The notes beneath the pieces are model-generated. The model was given only the letters and a program-made list of their open reading frames with translations. It was not told the origin of the DNA and did not search any database. DNA of 64,000 bases from Sphaerisporangium corydalis. Its GTDB lineage: Bacteria; Actinomycetota; Actinomycetes; Streptosporangiales; Streptosporangiaceae. Shown one piece after another: positions 40,284 through 49,226 of the stretch (positions are counted from its first letter, which is position 1; each line of letters begins with the position of its first letter). The position numbers and the translations under genes are program-made. The stretch is from NCBI RefSeq assembly GCF_025506355.1, contig NZ_JANZYP010000053.1, forward strand, positions 1-64,000, written 5' to 3'.

Positions 40284-43169
40284 TCAGGTGGTGGGGTGGA
40301 GGAGTTCCACCGTGCCGAGGCCGCCGTCGACGCGGACCAGGTCGCCGGTGTGGAGGCGGGCGGTGGCGTTGCCGCAGCCGACCACGGCGGGGATGCCGAG
40401 CTCGCGGGCGACGATGGCGGCGTGGGACAGCGGAGCGCCCACGTCGGTCACCACGGCGGCGGCCCGGGGGAACAGCGGCGTCCAGCCCACGTTGGTCACG
40501 GTCGTGACGAGGATCTCGCCGGGGCGCAGGAGGGCGCTCTGGTCGACGCTGGTGATGACGCGCACCCGGCCCTCCACCACTCCGGCCGCGCCCGCGAAGC
40601 CCCGGACGGTGTCGCTCGCGGGGACCGCCGCCGCGCGCTCGTCGTAGACGTCGCCGCGCCGATCGGGATCGGCGGCCCAGCGGACCGGGTCGAACCTGCC
40701 GAGGATCAGCGACGGGTACGGCGGCAGGGCACGGTACCGCTCATAGGTCGCCCGCCGCGCCCTGACGACCCCCAACGACGCGGGCGCATGGCCGCTGCCC
40801 GCCGTGCTGAGGGTGGTGGGGAGGGAGGTGGGTGCTCCATCCGCCGGGTCGGAGGTGATCATGGGCGCGTGGCCGCTGCCCGCCGTGCTGATGGTGGGCG
40901 GGGAGGTGGAGGGTTCATCCGTTGAGCCGGTGGTGGTCGTGGGCGGGGGGCCGCTGCTCGCTGTGCCGGCGGTGGTGGGTGCGGGGGTGGTGGTCAGGAG
41001 GGTGAGGAGTTCGGTGATGGGGAGGAAGAAGAGGTCGTCGCCGTGGCCGGTGAGCTGTCCGGCGCGCTGGACGAACGTCCGCATGGCCCAGAAGGCGCGG
41101 ACGACCTCGGAGCGGGCCACCTCCCGGTCGCGGAGCGCCTTGGTCATCCGGGCGATCTTGCGGCGGGTGTCGGCCGTCACCTTGGCGGGGTGGCGCTCGG
41201 TGAAGCGCTTCCACGCCGCCGCCCTGGTCTCCTCCTGGCGGGCGAGCAGGGAACCGACGTCGTGTTCGGCCTCGCGGAGCCCGGCGAGCTGCCGGTCGAT
41301 CCACTCGGGGTCCTCGCCGGGGCGGGCGATGGAGACCTCGAACTCGCTGGGCCCCCGGTGGCCCCACCGCCGGGCGAACGTCTCCCGGTCGATCTCGCCG
41401 CGCGACAGCCGTTCCAGCCCGAGCAGCAACCCGAGGCTCGCCAGCCCGCCACCCCCCGCCCCGTCATCCCCGGCCCCCGCCCCGTCGGACCCCGCCCACG
41501 CCTCGTCGGACCCCGTCCCTGCTCCGTCGGCTCCGGCCTGGGACCCATTGGACCCGGCCGGGGACCCGGCGCTCCTCGCCTGCAGGCCGGTGAACAGGGC
41601 GGCGGCGTCGGAGTCGCCCGCCAGTTTCACGATCTGGTCGCGGTAGACGGTGAGCGCCTTGCCGTCCTGCCGGGTCGCGGCTTCGAGCATGTGCGAGCAT
41701 TCGAGCAGGTACGGCCCGGCCTCCGCGTGCCACAACTCGGCGAGGCCCGCCGCCGTGGACGTCGCCTGGATCCGTTCGCGCAGCCGTTCGCACCGGCCGG
41801 GCGCCGCCGCGAAGAACGCGGGCAGTTTCGGGGTGTTGGCCCGCACCTCGCGCTTCAGCGCGATGGCGGCCGGGAGGATGGCACGGAACATCCGCCACCG
41901 CGAGAGCGGGATCAACGGGATCTCCATCCCCGGGGGGATCTTCCCGAACACCGGCTCGATGGCCCGGTTGAACTTCCCGCCCATGCCGAACGCCGTCGCG
42001 ATCGTGGCCGCGAGGCTGAGGTTCATGTAGAACCGGCCGCCGACGATGCCGTACGCCCGGAACTCGGCCAGCGACGAGGTCCGCATCGCCCCCGACATGA
42101 AGATCTGGACGAAGGAGTACGTGCTCGGCGTCATCACGTCCGGGATGGCCTCGCCGAGGTTGCCGTTGCTCCAGAGGTAGTCCCCGGCGAGGCTGTCGTT
42201 CCACTCCTCCGGCGGGGCGGTGGTGATCGGGCGGGCCTGCAGGACGAACAGGGCGCCGTCGTGGAGCGCCCACTCGACGTCCATCGGCGCCCCGTACAGC
42301 GCCTCGACACGCTCGCCCAGGCGGACCAGCGCGGTCACCCGCCCGGCGTCGAGGACGGGCAGCGCGCGCCGCGCCTCGGGGACCGGCACCTCGGCGGTGC
42401 CGCCGTCGGTGCGGACCGTCATCACGGTCTTCTCGCTGATCCGCTGTTCGAGGATCGCGCCGCCGGGCCGGGCGGCCACGATGGTGTCCGCCGTGACCTG
42501 CCCGCCGACGACGGCCTCGCCGAGCCCCCACGCGGCGTTGACGATCATCTGGTCCATGGCGCCGGTTACCGGGTTCGCGGTGAACAGGACGCCGGCCGCG
42601 TCGGCGGGCACCAGTTCCTGGACGACGACCGCCGTGGTGACCTCGTCCGCCGCGATCCCGTTCCTGGCGCGGTACGCCATCGCGCGCGCCCCCCAGAGCG
42701 ACGCCCAGCAGCGCCTGACCGCGTCGAGCAGCGCCGCTTCGCCCTGGATGTTGAGGTACGTGTCCTGCTGGCCGGCGAACGACAGGCCCGGGAGGTCCTC
42801 GGCCGTGGCCGACGACCGCACCGCGACGGCGGGTTCCCCGAGCGCGGAGTACGCCTCGCGGATCGCCTTGACCGTGGGCTCCGGGAGGTCGTGCGAAGCG
42901 AAGAGCGCCTGGATCGTCCCCGCCGCCTCGTCGTACGCGCCGGTGGCGTCGTCACCGGCCACGGGCCGGGCCGGGACGGCGGCGACGACGCGGTCGCGCA
43001 GGTCGCCGGTCGTCACGAAGTCGTCGTAGGCCGCGGTGGTGATGTGGAAGCCCGGGGGGACGGGCAGCCCGGCGGCGGCCATCCGGGCCAGGGAGGCGCC
43101 CTTGCCGCCGGCGGCCGCGAGGTCGGCGCGGCCGTCGCCGAGGGGGAGTACCAGCGGAAGATCGCTCAC
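40284..43169 (-). CDS. PEP synthase-like protein, probable rifampin phosphotransferase
   Basis: 961-residue protein with the three parts of rifampin phosphotransferases: an ATP-grasp/PPDK N-terminus (GGKGASLARMAAAGLPVPPGF; VAVRSSATAEDLPGLSFAGQ), a helical middle domain, and a C-terminal swivelling His domain (GAPLSHAAIVARELGIPAVVG, His916). These enzymes use ATP to phosphorylate rifamycins and release AMP and Pi. It is about 100 residues longer than usual because of two inserted low-complexity linkers, one Gly/Asp/Ala-rich and one Thr/Ser/Pro-rich with repeats. A general PEP/pyruvate-binding enzyme remains possible. It starts inside the TetR stop (GTGA). Confidence 0.75.
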   Translation of the reverse strand: MSDLPLVLPLGDGRADLAAAGGKGASLARMAAAGLPVPPGFHITTAAYDDFVTTGDLRDRVVAAVPARPVAGDDATGAYDEAAGTIQALFASHDLPEPTVKAIREAYSALGEPAVAVRSSATAEDLPGLSFAGQQDTYLNIQGEAALLDAVRRCWASLWGARAMAYRARNGIAADEVTTAVVVQELVPADAAGVLFTANPVTGAMDQMIVNAAWGLGEAVVGGQVTADTIVAARPGGAILEQRISEKTVMTVRTDGGTAEVPVPEARRALPVLDAGRVTALVRLGERVEALYGAPMDVEWALHDGALFVLQARPITTAPPEEWNDSLAGDYLWSNGNLGEAIPDVMTPSTYSFVQIFMSGAMRTSSLAEFRAYGIVGGRFYMNLSLAATIATAFGMGGKFNRAIEPVFGKIPPGMEIPLIPLSRWRMFRAILPAAIALKREVRANTPKLPAFFAAAPGRCERLRERIQATSTAAGLAELWHAEAGPYLLECSHMLEAATRQDGKALTVYRDQIVKLAGDSDAAALFTGLQARSAGSPAGSNGSQAGADGAGTGSDEAWAGSDGAGAGDDGAGGGGLASLGLLLGLERLSRGEIDRETFARRWGHRGPSEFEVSIARPGEDPEWIDRQLAGLREAEHDVGSLLARQEETRAAAWKRFTERHPAKVTADTRRKIARMTKALRDREVARSEVVRAFWAMRTFVQRAGQLTGHGDDLFFLPITELLTLLTTTPAPTTAGTASSGPPPTTTTGSTDEPSTSPPTISTAGSGHAPMITSDPADGAPTSLPTTLSTAGSGHAPASLGVVRARRATYERYRALPPYPSLILGRFDPVRWAADPDRRGDVYDERAAAVPASDTVRGFAGAAGVVEGRVRVITSVDQSALLRPGEILVTTVTNVGWTPLFPRAAAVVTDVGAPLSHAAIVARELGIPAVVGCGNATARLHTGDLVRVDGGLGTVELLHPTT
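40782..41010. repeat. About 80-bp repeats encoding the linker of the phosphotransferase
   Basis: Units beginning GGGCGCATGGCCGCTGCCCG lie at 40782, 40863 and, more degenerate, 40941. They encode the repeated STAGSGHAP-type linker between the middle and His domains, an in-frame expansion inside a gene. Confidence 0.8.
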
Positions 43170-43930
43170 CGCACGTAGTCCTTTCCCATGTCGGAGGTGG
43201 TGAGGGAGAGGTGGAGCCGGTCCCTGGCGAGGCCGAGGCCCCGGTCCAGGTAGGCGAGCGTGGCCCGGGTGATCGCCGCCGACTGCTCGGGGGACAGGGT
43301 GCGGCCGGAGTCCAGCGCGCGGTGCAGCGTCTCGGCCAGCAGGTCGGCGAGCCGCTCGCCGGACACCTGATACTCCTCCGGCATCTGCGGAGTGATGACG
43401 AAAAATCCGTACATGGTGGCGCTGATCATGTTCACCTGCTCGACCGGCGTCAGGTCCTCGCGTATCGCCCCGTGCTCGCGCAGAGTGGTCAGGTAGATGC
43501 CGGCCAGCGAGCGGACGGCCTCCACGGTCTGGACCTTGGGTTTCTGGCGGATGAGCTTGCCGAGGACCTCGGTGTCGCCGAGGAGCGCGGCCCGCACCAG
43601 GGGGCGTGCCATGAGGGCGAGGGCCAGGTGCCGGTACAGGTCGCGTGGTGTCACGCCTCCCGGCCCGGCGACGGCGTTGCGTACCTGCTCCAGCATGGCC
43701 ACGCGGTCGCGGCGCAGCAGGGCCGCGAACAGCGCCTCGCGCGACTTCCAGTGCAGGTAGATGGTGCCCTTGGCGACGCCGGCCGACCGGGCGACGTCGT
43801 CGATGGTCGTCTTGTCGTAGCCCCAGCGCAGGATCAGTTCGGCGGCGGCGTCGAGGATGCGGTGGGCGCGCTCCTCGCGTTGCGGCTGTTCCGGACGGCG
43901 CGCCTGGGCATCGGTGTCGGGGGACGGCAT
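43166..43930 (-). CDS. TetR family regulator of the phosphotransferase operon
   Basis: 254-residue repressor. The helix-turn-helix lies in ILRWGYDKTTIDDVARSAGVAKGTIYLHWKSREALF (about 34-69). The C-terminal ligand-binding domain is typical in size. Its last codon overlaps the start of the rifampin-phosphotransferase-like gene, so the two are translationally coupled. A 26-bp inverted repeat 20 bases upstream is the likely autoregulatory operator. Release by a drug-like ligand would then raise the phosphotransferase. Confidence 0.9.
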   Translation of the reverse strand: MPSPDTDAQARRPEQPQREERAHRILDAAAELILRWGYDKTTIDDVARSAGVAKGTIYLHWKSREALFAALLRRDRVAMLEQVRNAVAGPGGVTPRDLYRHLALALMARPLVRAALLGDTEVLGKLIRQKPKVQTVEAVRSLAGIYLTTLREHGAIREDLTPVEQVNMISATMYGFFVITPQMPEEYQVSGERLADLLAETLHRALDSGRTLSPEQSAAITRATLAYLDRGLGLARDRLHLSLTTSDMGKDYVR

Positions 43931-43950
43931 GGCCTCGCTCGGTTGAATCC

Positions 43951-43976
43951 ATGACCAGATGTGCTTATCTGGTCAT
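43951..43976. promoter_or_regulatory. TetR operator-type inverted repeat
   Basis: ATGACCAGAT and ATCTGGTCAT are perfect 10-bp arms with a 6-base spacer (GTGCTT), immediately upstream of the TetR gene start. Confidence 0.8.
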
Positions 43977-44176
43977 CCAGTGGACGCGCCAACGTTAACC
44001 CCACGTCACGAACGGGTCAACCACGGCAAAGAGCCCCTACCGCGCGTCGCGGGCGGGGGAAACCGTGCGTGCTCACCGCTTCACGTGTGAGGGACTGTGT
44101 CGTACGCTCTACGGGCGCTGGTCCTGGGCGTCGGCCGCGAAGGCCGCCACCCAGGAGCCGGCCGGCTCGGAGGGGT

Positions 44177-44749
44177 TCAGCAGATCTCGCCAGGTCCCCG
44201 TTGAACGTCCACCGAGTCTGTTATCGCACTACCGGGGGGCATCGTCGGCGATTTCCACCTGGATCTCCCGACGTTGCCCCCCACCGACTCCAGGTAGTCG
44301 GCCAGCTTGGTGGAGAGCACCACCGACCGGATCCGGAACCAGCTGTCCTCCGGCCCCTCCAGCGGCACCGATATCTGCCATTCGTCGCCGACGATCCGCA
44401 CGTCGGTGAAGAACGTGATCGCGCTGTCGGTCGTGTCGGCCTGCTGGACCGCCACCACCTGCTTGGTGCCGGGCCGTGACGTGCCGTGGCCGCTCACCCG
44501 CAGGCAGGGCGCGACCTTCGCGTGGGACCCGTGCTGCGGGGCGTCGATGCTGATCTCGGCGACGCTCGCGGGCCAGGTCCTGACCGCCTGAAGCGCGAGC
44601 GCGGCCGTCACGGCCACCGCCACGCCACTGGTGAACCCGAGGATCTGCCGGGCTGCCGCCCGAAAGGCGCGATTCCCCCACGTCCCCTCTGAAGGGGACG
44701 AAGGTGGCTCTTTTGGTGGTTCCATACTTAACTGTTCGGCTACTGTCAT
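44177..44749 (-). CDS. Hypothetical single-span membrane protein
   Basis: 190-residue protein with an N-terminal cytoplasmic tail of about 35 residues, one helix (ILGFTSGVAVAVTAALALQAV) and an extracytoplasmic domain of about 130 residues without known family. The outer domain has alternating strands (AITFFTDVRIVGDEWQISVPLEG) and a lone Cys near CLRVSGHG. Codon use is normal for the window. No neighbour suggests a function. Confidence 0.6.
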   Translation of the reverse strand: MTVAEQLSMEPPKEPPSSPSEGTWGNRAFRAAARQILGFTSGVAVAVTAALALQAVRTWPASVAEISIDAPQHGSHAKVAPCLRVSGHGTSRPGTKQVVAVQQADTTDSAITFFTDVRIVGDEWQISVPLEGPEDSWFRIRSVVLSTKLADYLESVGGNVGRSRWKSPTMPPGSAITDSVDVQRGPGEIC

Positions 44750-45229
44750 TTCCCGTTATACCTCCTTAATGGCGCTGGTATGAGGCCACAGCGTAGGGCA
44801 TGTGCCTACAGCGACACGAACTATGTCGTAGATTTCATGAAAGATCATCTCGATATGCCGCTGAGCTGGGCGAACGTCGGTTAGAACGCTATTCGGGCAG
44901 GTCGACCCGGGGTCAAGGATTGGGTTGAATGCCCGATTTAACCTAGTTCTCCGGAGGTTATCGAGGGCCGCAGTCCGGCGCGCGGCCGGACCGGAACCTG
45001 GGGAACATGCAGTTGGCCCTGCAAATGCACGTGCAGATGTACGTGAAGGCGCCGGTCGCCCTCTCGCATGATCGGGAAAGGTCGCTTACCGGATCGAATA
45101 ATCAGTTTCATGGGCCTGAAGTAACTGATATTCCGGCGGGGGAGCCCTGCCGGGACGGCTTCACCTGGCTCCGGTCGCAGGGCATACTCACAAGCGACCG
45201 AAGAATGTTCGGCAACGAGGAGATCCCCC
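44750..45229. other. 480-bp intergenic region before the aldolase gene
   Basis: The promoter region between divergent genes is AT-richer than average (about 44750-44950). It holds a near-palindrome TAGGGCATGTGCCTA (about 44794-44808) and a TAACC/GGTTA inverted repeat around 44940-44960. Two open frames in it (about 44938-45261 minus and 45007 on, plus) lack support. No gene is called. Confidence 0.45.
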
Positions 45230-46021
45230 ATGAGCCTCTCGGACCTACGGCCGGTGCCCACCGACCAGTTGATCTTCCGACTTCCCCAGAAGTTCGAGAA
45301 CGTCGCCGACGAAAGGCGTCACCGCCAGGAACGGCTGACCGCGGCGCTCCGGCTGTTCGGCCGGTTCGGCTTCGAGGAGGGCGTCGCCGGCCACATCACC
45401 GCCCGGGATCCCGAGCACCTCGACCACTTCTGGGTGAACCCCTTCGGGATGAGCTTCAAGCACGTCAAGGTGAGTGATCTGATCCTGGTGAACCACCGGG
45501 GCGAGGTCGTCGACGGCAGGTACCACGTCAACCAGGCGGCGTTCGCCATCCACGCGATGGTCCACCAGGCCCGCCCGGACGCCGTGGCCGCCGCGCACAG
45601 CCACTCGGTGTACGGCAAGGCGCTGTCCTCGCTCGGCCAGACCCTCGAACCGCTGACCCAGGACGCCTGCGCGTTCTACGAGGATCACGCGCTGTTCGAC
45701 GACTACACCGGCGTCGTCCTCGACACCGAGGAGGGCAGGCGCATCGCCCAGGCGCTCGGCTCGCACAAGGCCGTCATCCTGCGCAACCACGGCCTGCTCA
45801 CGGTCGGCGAGTCGGTGGACGCGGCGGCCTGGTGGTTCATCACCATGGAGCGCTCGGCCCAGGCGCAGCTCGCCGCCAAGGCGGCCGGCCAGGTCGTGCC
45901 GATCTCCCACGAGAACGCCAAGCTCACGCACGGCCAGATCGGCAACGACCTGGTGGGCTGGATCAACTTCCAGCCGCTCTACGACCAGATCGTCACCGCC
46001 GAGCCCGACCTCCTCGACTGA
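45230..46021 (+). CDS. Class II aldolase/adducin family protein
   Basis: 263-residue zinc-dependent aldolase-fold protein. GFEEGVAGHITARDP (residues 45-59), AAHSHSVYGKALSSLG (zinc His pair near 124-126) and VILRNHGLLTVGESVDAA (third His) match the family. Catalysis could be aldol cleavage or decarboxylation of a sugar-derived substrate; members of this length are often annotated only as family proteins. GAGGAGA is a good ribosome site. Confidence 0.85.
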   Translation: MSLSDLRPVPTDQLIFRLPQKFENVADERRHRQERLTAALRLFGRFGFEEGVAGHITARDPEHLDHFWVNPFGMSFKHVKVSDLILVNHRGEVVDGRYHVNQAAFAIHAMVHQARPDAVAAAHSHSVYGKALSSLGQTLEPLTQDACAFYEDHALFDDYTGVVLDTEEGRRIAQALGSHKAVILRNHGLLTVGESVDAAAWWFITMERSAQAQLAAKAAGQVVPISHENAKLTHGQIGNDLVGWINFQPLYDQIVTAEPDLLD

Positions 46022-46089
46022 GCGGCCCGCCCGGACCGCACGACCGTTCGGAGCGCACGACTTGCGAGGCGTCCCCCGCCCGCCACGAC

Positions 46090-46108
46090 CCGCTCGGACG
46101 ACGAGCGG
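46090..46108. terminator. Hairpin between convergent genes
   Basis: CCGCTCG and CGAGCGG pair perfectly around GACGA, placed between the aldolase stop and the stop of the minus-strand spermidine-synthase-like gene. It may serve both directions. Confidence 0.5.
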
Positions 46109-46119
46109 CCCGCGTGGCG

Positions 46120-46971
46120 TCACTCGAAGAGTTCGGGCGGGGGGACCGGGGCGATGACGGAGTCGCCGTCCCTGATCGGGGCCGCGCCCGCGACGAAGTT
46201 CACCAGCTCGTCCTCGTAGACGCACCGGGCCTGCGTCAGCCCGCCCGCCGCCCTTCGGGTCAGCGCCTGAAGCGCCAGCGGCGCCGGTGAGGCGACCACG
46301 ATCAGGTTGCCGAACCGGCGCCCGCGCAGGATGCCGGGCTCGGCCAGCAGCGCGACGTGCCGGAACGTGCCGCGCACGGTGGCGACGACGCGGCGCGCGA
46401 ACGCCAGGCCCTTGCCGTCGGCGATGTTGACCAGCAGGGTGCCGGAGTCCTTGAGCACCCGGGCGACGTCCCCCATGTACTCGGCGGTCGCCAGGTCGAG
46501 CGGCATCGTCGCACCGCTGAACGCGTCCAGCACGAACAGGTCCGCCGACGCGTCGTGCAGCCCGGTCGCGCCGACGCGCCCGTCGGCGATCCGTACCTTC
46601 AGCCGGGGCACCGACTTCAGCCGCAACTGCTCCCTGACCAGCGCCACCAGCGCGGCGTCGGGGTCGATCACGATGTGCCGGGAGCCGGGCCGGGTCGCGG
46701 CGACGTACCGGGGGAGCGTGCACGCCCCGGCGCCCACGTGGACGGCGTCCAGCGGGCCCTCGTCGATCACGTCGATCACGTCCGCCATCAGCCGGACGTA
46801 CTCGAAGTCCAGGTAGGTGGGATCGTCGAGGTCCACGTACGACTGGGGGACCCCGGCCATGCTCAGCAGCCAGCCGCCCGGCCGGTCCAGGTCGCGCAGC
46901 AGCTCCGCCTCGCCGGCGTCCACCGGGTAGCGGCCGGGCATGGGACTCGCCTCGGCCTTGCGCTTGCCCAC
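46120..46971 (-). CDS. Spermidine synthase-like methyltransferase-fold protein
   Basis: 283-residue protein of the fused spermidine synthase/SAM-dependent family. LDAVHVGAGACTLPRYVAATRPGSRHIVIDPD (about residues 73-104) is the nucleotide-binding region and LFVLDAFSGATMPLDLAT the following motif. Actinobacterial members lack assigned amines, so polyamine synthesis is not certain. The start is unclear: GTG 46971 has GGGAG upstream, GTG 46977 and ATG 46941 are alternatives. It is divergent from the penicillin-binding protein gene; GGTAT/ATACC arms flank their short promoter. Confidence 0.8.
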   Translation of the reverse strand: MGKRKAEASPMPGRYPVDAGEAELLRDLDRPGGWLLSMAGVPQSYVDLDDPTYLDFEYVRLMADVIDVIDEGPLDAVHVGAGACTLPRYVAATRPGSRHIVIDPDAALVALVREQLRLKSVPRLKVRIADGRVGATGLHDASADLFVLDAFSGATMPLDLATAEYMGDVARVLKDSGTLLVNIADGKGLAFARRVVATVRGTFRHVALLAEPGILRGRRFGNLIVVASPAPLALQALTRRAAGGLTQARCVYEDELVNFVAGAAPIRDGDSVIAPVPPPELFE

Positions 46972-47034
46972 ACGCACTCCCGCAGTGTCTGGTATATCCG
47001 GATGTGCCATACCCGGCACTCTTGGGAGAACCGT

Positions 47035-48588
47035 ATGCGCCGCCGAGGACTGCTCGCTCTGGTCGTGGTGAGTCTCGTCATCGTCGCGGCGGCGCTCGTG
47101 GCCCTGGTCATGGACTCCCGGCGTGTGGAGGGCGGCCCCGAGCAGACCGGGCGCGCGTACCTGGCGGCGTGGGCGTCGGACGACCTCGCCAGGATGCGTG
47201 AGCTGGTCGCCTCCCCGCCCGGTGACTTCCTGGAACAGCACCGGCGGCTGACCACCGACCTGCAGGTCCTGTCGGTCAAGCTGACCCCGGGGACGGTGGT
47301 CCGGCGGAGCACGCAGACCGCCGACCTGCCCTTCGAGGGCGCCCGGCAGATCGGCGAGCTGGGGCAGTGGAAGTTCACCGCCGTCCTGCACCTGGCGGTC
47401 AGGGACGGCGGCTGGAAGGTCATCTGGACGCCGGAGACCCTGCATCCCGGGGTCGCGGCGGGCGAGCGGCTGCGCATCGCCGAGATCAAGGTCCCGGGCA
47501 CCGAGCTGCTCACCAGGCAGGGGAAGCCGCTGCCGCACGACAGCGCGGCCGACACCTACATGAAGGACCTCGTCCGCAAGATCGACGAGTTCTACGAGGA
47601 CCCGCCGATGGGCTGGGCGGTCGAGGCCGTGCCGGCCACCGGGAAGGCGCGCAGGCTCGTGGTGTTCCGCGAGGCGACCGAGCGCAAGTACCGGATCACC
47701 CTGGACTGGTGGACGCAGGCCGCGGCGGCGCGCGCACTCGACGGCGTCGCCGAGCCCGCCGCCATCGTGGCGGTGCGGCCCTCGACCGGGGAGGTGCTGG
47801 CGGTGGCCGACCGGCTGCCGGGCCAGGGCGCCTTCTACAAGCCGTACCCGCCGGGGTCGACCTTCAAGATCATCACAGCGGCCGCGCTGCTCGGGGGACC
47901 GCTCACCGCCGACAGCCAGGTGGACTGCCCGGCCCACTACACGGTCCCGCAGGGGCGCACCTTCGACAACTACCAGGACCAGGGCCACGGTACGGTCACC
48001 CTCCGCCAGGCGTTCGCGCTGTCGTGCAACACGACCTTCTCCCGGCTCGCCGTCGAGCGGCTGGGGGACGGCGTGCTGCGGGACGAGGCGGCGGAGTTCG
48101 GGTTCGGCGGGAACCTGAAGTCGGGGCTCGGCGGGGTGTGCGGGTCGATCCGTAAGGCCGGGAACGGGGACGAGCTGGGGTCGGACGCCATCGGCCAGAA
48201 CTCGGTGGAGGCCACCCCGCTGTGCATGGCCCTGGTCGCCGCGGCCGTGGAGAACGGGACGTGGCGCCCGCCGAGGCTCATGTCGGAGCAGGCGGTGAAG
48301 CGGCTGGAGGCCCGGAGCCGCCCCAAGCCGAAGAAACTGCCCGCCGGGGTGGTGGCCCAGTTGCGCTCGATGATGGGGGCCGTGGTGGCGGACGGGACGG
48401 CGGCGTCGGCGGGGCTGCCCAAGGGAGTGTCGGGCAAGACCGGCACGGCGCAGCCCGCCTCGGGCGAGGACCACGCCTGGTTCGTCGGCTACCGGGGCGA
48501 CCTGGCGTTCTCGGTGCTCGTCGAGCACGGCGGCACGGGCGCGACCGCCGCCGCCTCCATCGCCGCCCGCTTCCTCGACGCCCTCTGA
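47035..48588 (+). CDS. Penicillin-binding protein with NTF2-like domain
   Basis: 517-residue membrane-anchored transpeptidase. One N-terminal helix (LLALVVVSLVIVAAALVALVM) leads to an NTF2-like MecA_N-type domain (about 40-150), then a dimerisation part, then the transpeptidase. Active-site motifs are GSTFK (SxxK), SCNTT (SxN) and SGKTGTA (KTG). It cross-links peptidoglycan outside the membrane; the MecA_N domain links it to class B enzymes with low beta-lactam affinity, though resistance cannot be read from sequence. ATG 47035 follows GGGAGA. Confidence 0.9.
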   Translation: MRRRGLLALVVVSLVIVAAALVALVMDSRRVEGGPEQTGRAYLAAWASDDLARMRELVASPPGDFLEQHRRLTTDLQVLSVKLTPGTVVRRSTQTADLPFEGARQIGELGQWKFTAVLHLAVRDGGWKVIWTPETLHPGVAAGERLRIAEIKVPGTELLTRQGKPLPHDSAADTYMKDLVRKIDEFYEDPPMGWAVEAVPATGKARRLVVFREATERKYRITLDWWTQAAAARALDGVAEPAAIVAVRPSTGEVLAVADRLPGQGAFYKPYPPGSTFKIITAAALLGGPLTADSQVDCPAHYTVPQGRTFDNYQDQGHGTVTLRQAFALSCNTTFSRLAVERLGDGVLRDEAAEFGFGGNLKSGLGGVCGSIRKAGNGDELGSDAIGQNSVEATPLCMALVAAAVENGTWRPPRLMSEQAVKRLEARSRPKPKKLPAGVVAQLRSMMGAVVADGTAASAGLPKGVSGKTGTAQPASGEDHAWFVGYRGDLAFSVLVEHGGTGATAAASIAARFLDAL

Positions 48589-48612
48589 TCTCCTTGGCGC
48601 GCTGGAGGGCGC

Positions 48613-49067
48613 CTACGCCGGGGTGCCGGACGACTCGGAGGTGCTCTTGAGGAGGGTCAGCCAGGTGGTGAGGGATTGGTGGAGAGCGGCCTGCATGGCG
48701 GGGACGTCGGCGCGGATGGGCTCGCCGTCCCAGGACTCCTCGGTGCGGACCAGGGTGCCGCCGCTGCCGGCGGTCTCGAAGGTCCACAGGTGGATTCCGG
48801 TGATGCCGTGCGCGGGGCCGCCCCACAGGATGCGGTGCGGCGGTCGATGAGCCGGACGGTGGAGGCGATATCGAGGCCGAAGGTGCTCCAGTGGAAGGTG
48901 GCACCGGCGGTGAGGGGTCCGTCGATCTTCGCGGCGGTGATCTCGTTCTGCCAGGTGGGCCAGGCGGCGATGTCGGTGTGCAGGGCCCAGACGCGGTCAA
49001 CGGGGGCGTCGATGGTGATGTCGAGGCGGACGACGACGGGGGCGCTGGTGTCGATTCCGGTGATCAT
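48613..49067 (-). pseudogene. SRPBCC family protein, frameshifted
   Basis: The first 73 codons encode an SRPBCC (polyketide cyclase/START-like) domain (VVVRLDITIDAPVDRVWALHTDIAAWPTWQ...). At about 48838-48846 one base is missing: the frame reads LIDRRTASCG, while the +1 frame continues naturally as PHRILWGGPAHGITGIHLW... to a stop at 48613-48615. Joined, the two frames give a complete protein of about 150 residues. It may be a real one-base deletion or a sequencing error. As written, the product ends at 48657 with an unrelated tail. Confidence 0.8.
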
Positions 49068-49148
49068 GTAGGTCTCCTTGTGCGGCGTTCCGGGCGGACT
49101 TCGGGTGAACGCGGAGTGATCCGCGTCGGCGGAGATGGTGGGTGCCGT

Positions 49149-49226
49149 ACCGGGCGGGGTCGAGGACTCCTCTGTTGCCCTCGGCTTACCGGGCGGGGTC
49201 GAGGACGCCTCTGTTGCCCTCGGCCC
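49149..49226. repeat. 39-bp tandem duplication of the SnoaL gene end
   Basis: Units 49149-49187 and 49188-49226 differ at three positions. The right unit codes for the last 12 residues (AEGNRGVLDPAR) and the stop of the minus-strand gene. The left unit lies just after that stop. Confidence 0.9.

Noticed and set aside
44065-44409. Plus-strand 114-codon frame
   Set aside because: It overlaps the better-supported membrane protein gene on the other strand and lacks family features.
46120-48528. Long 802-codon minus-strand frame including the spermidine synthase-like gene
   Set aside because: Only the part up to about 46971 is conserved; the rest is antisense to the penicillin-binding protein gene.
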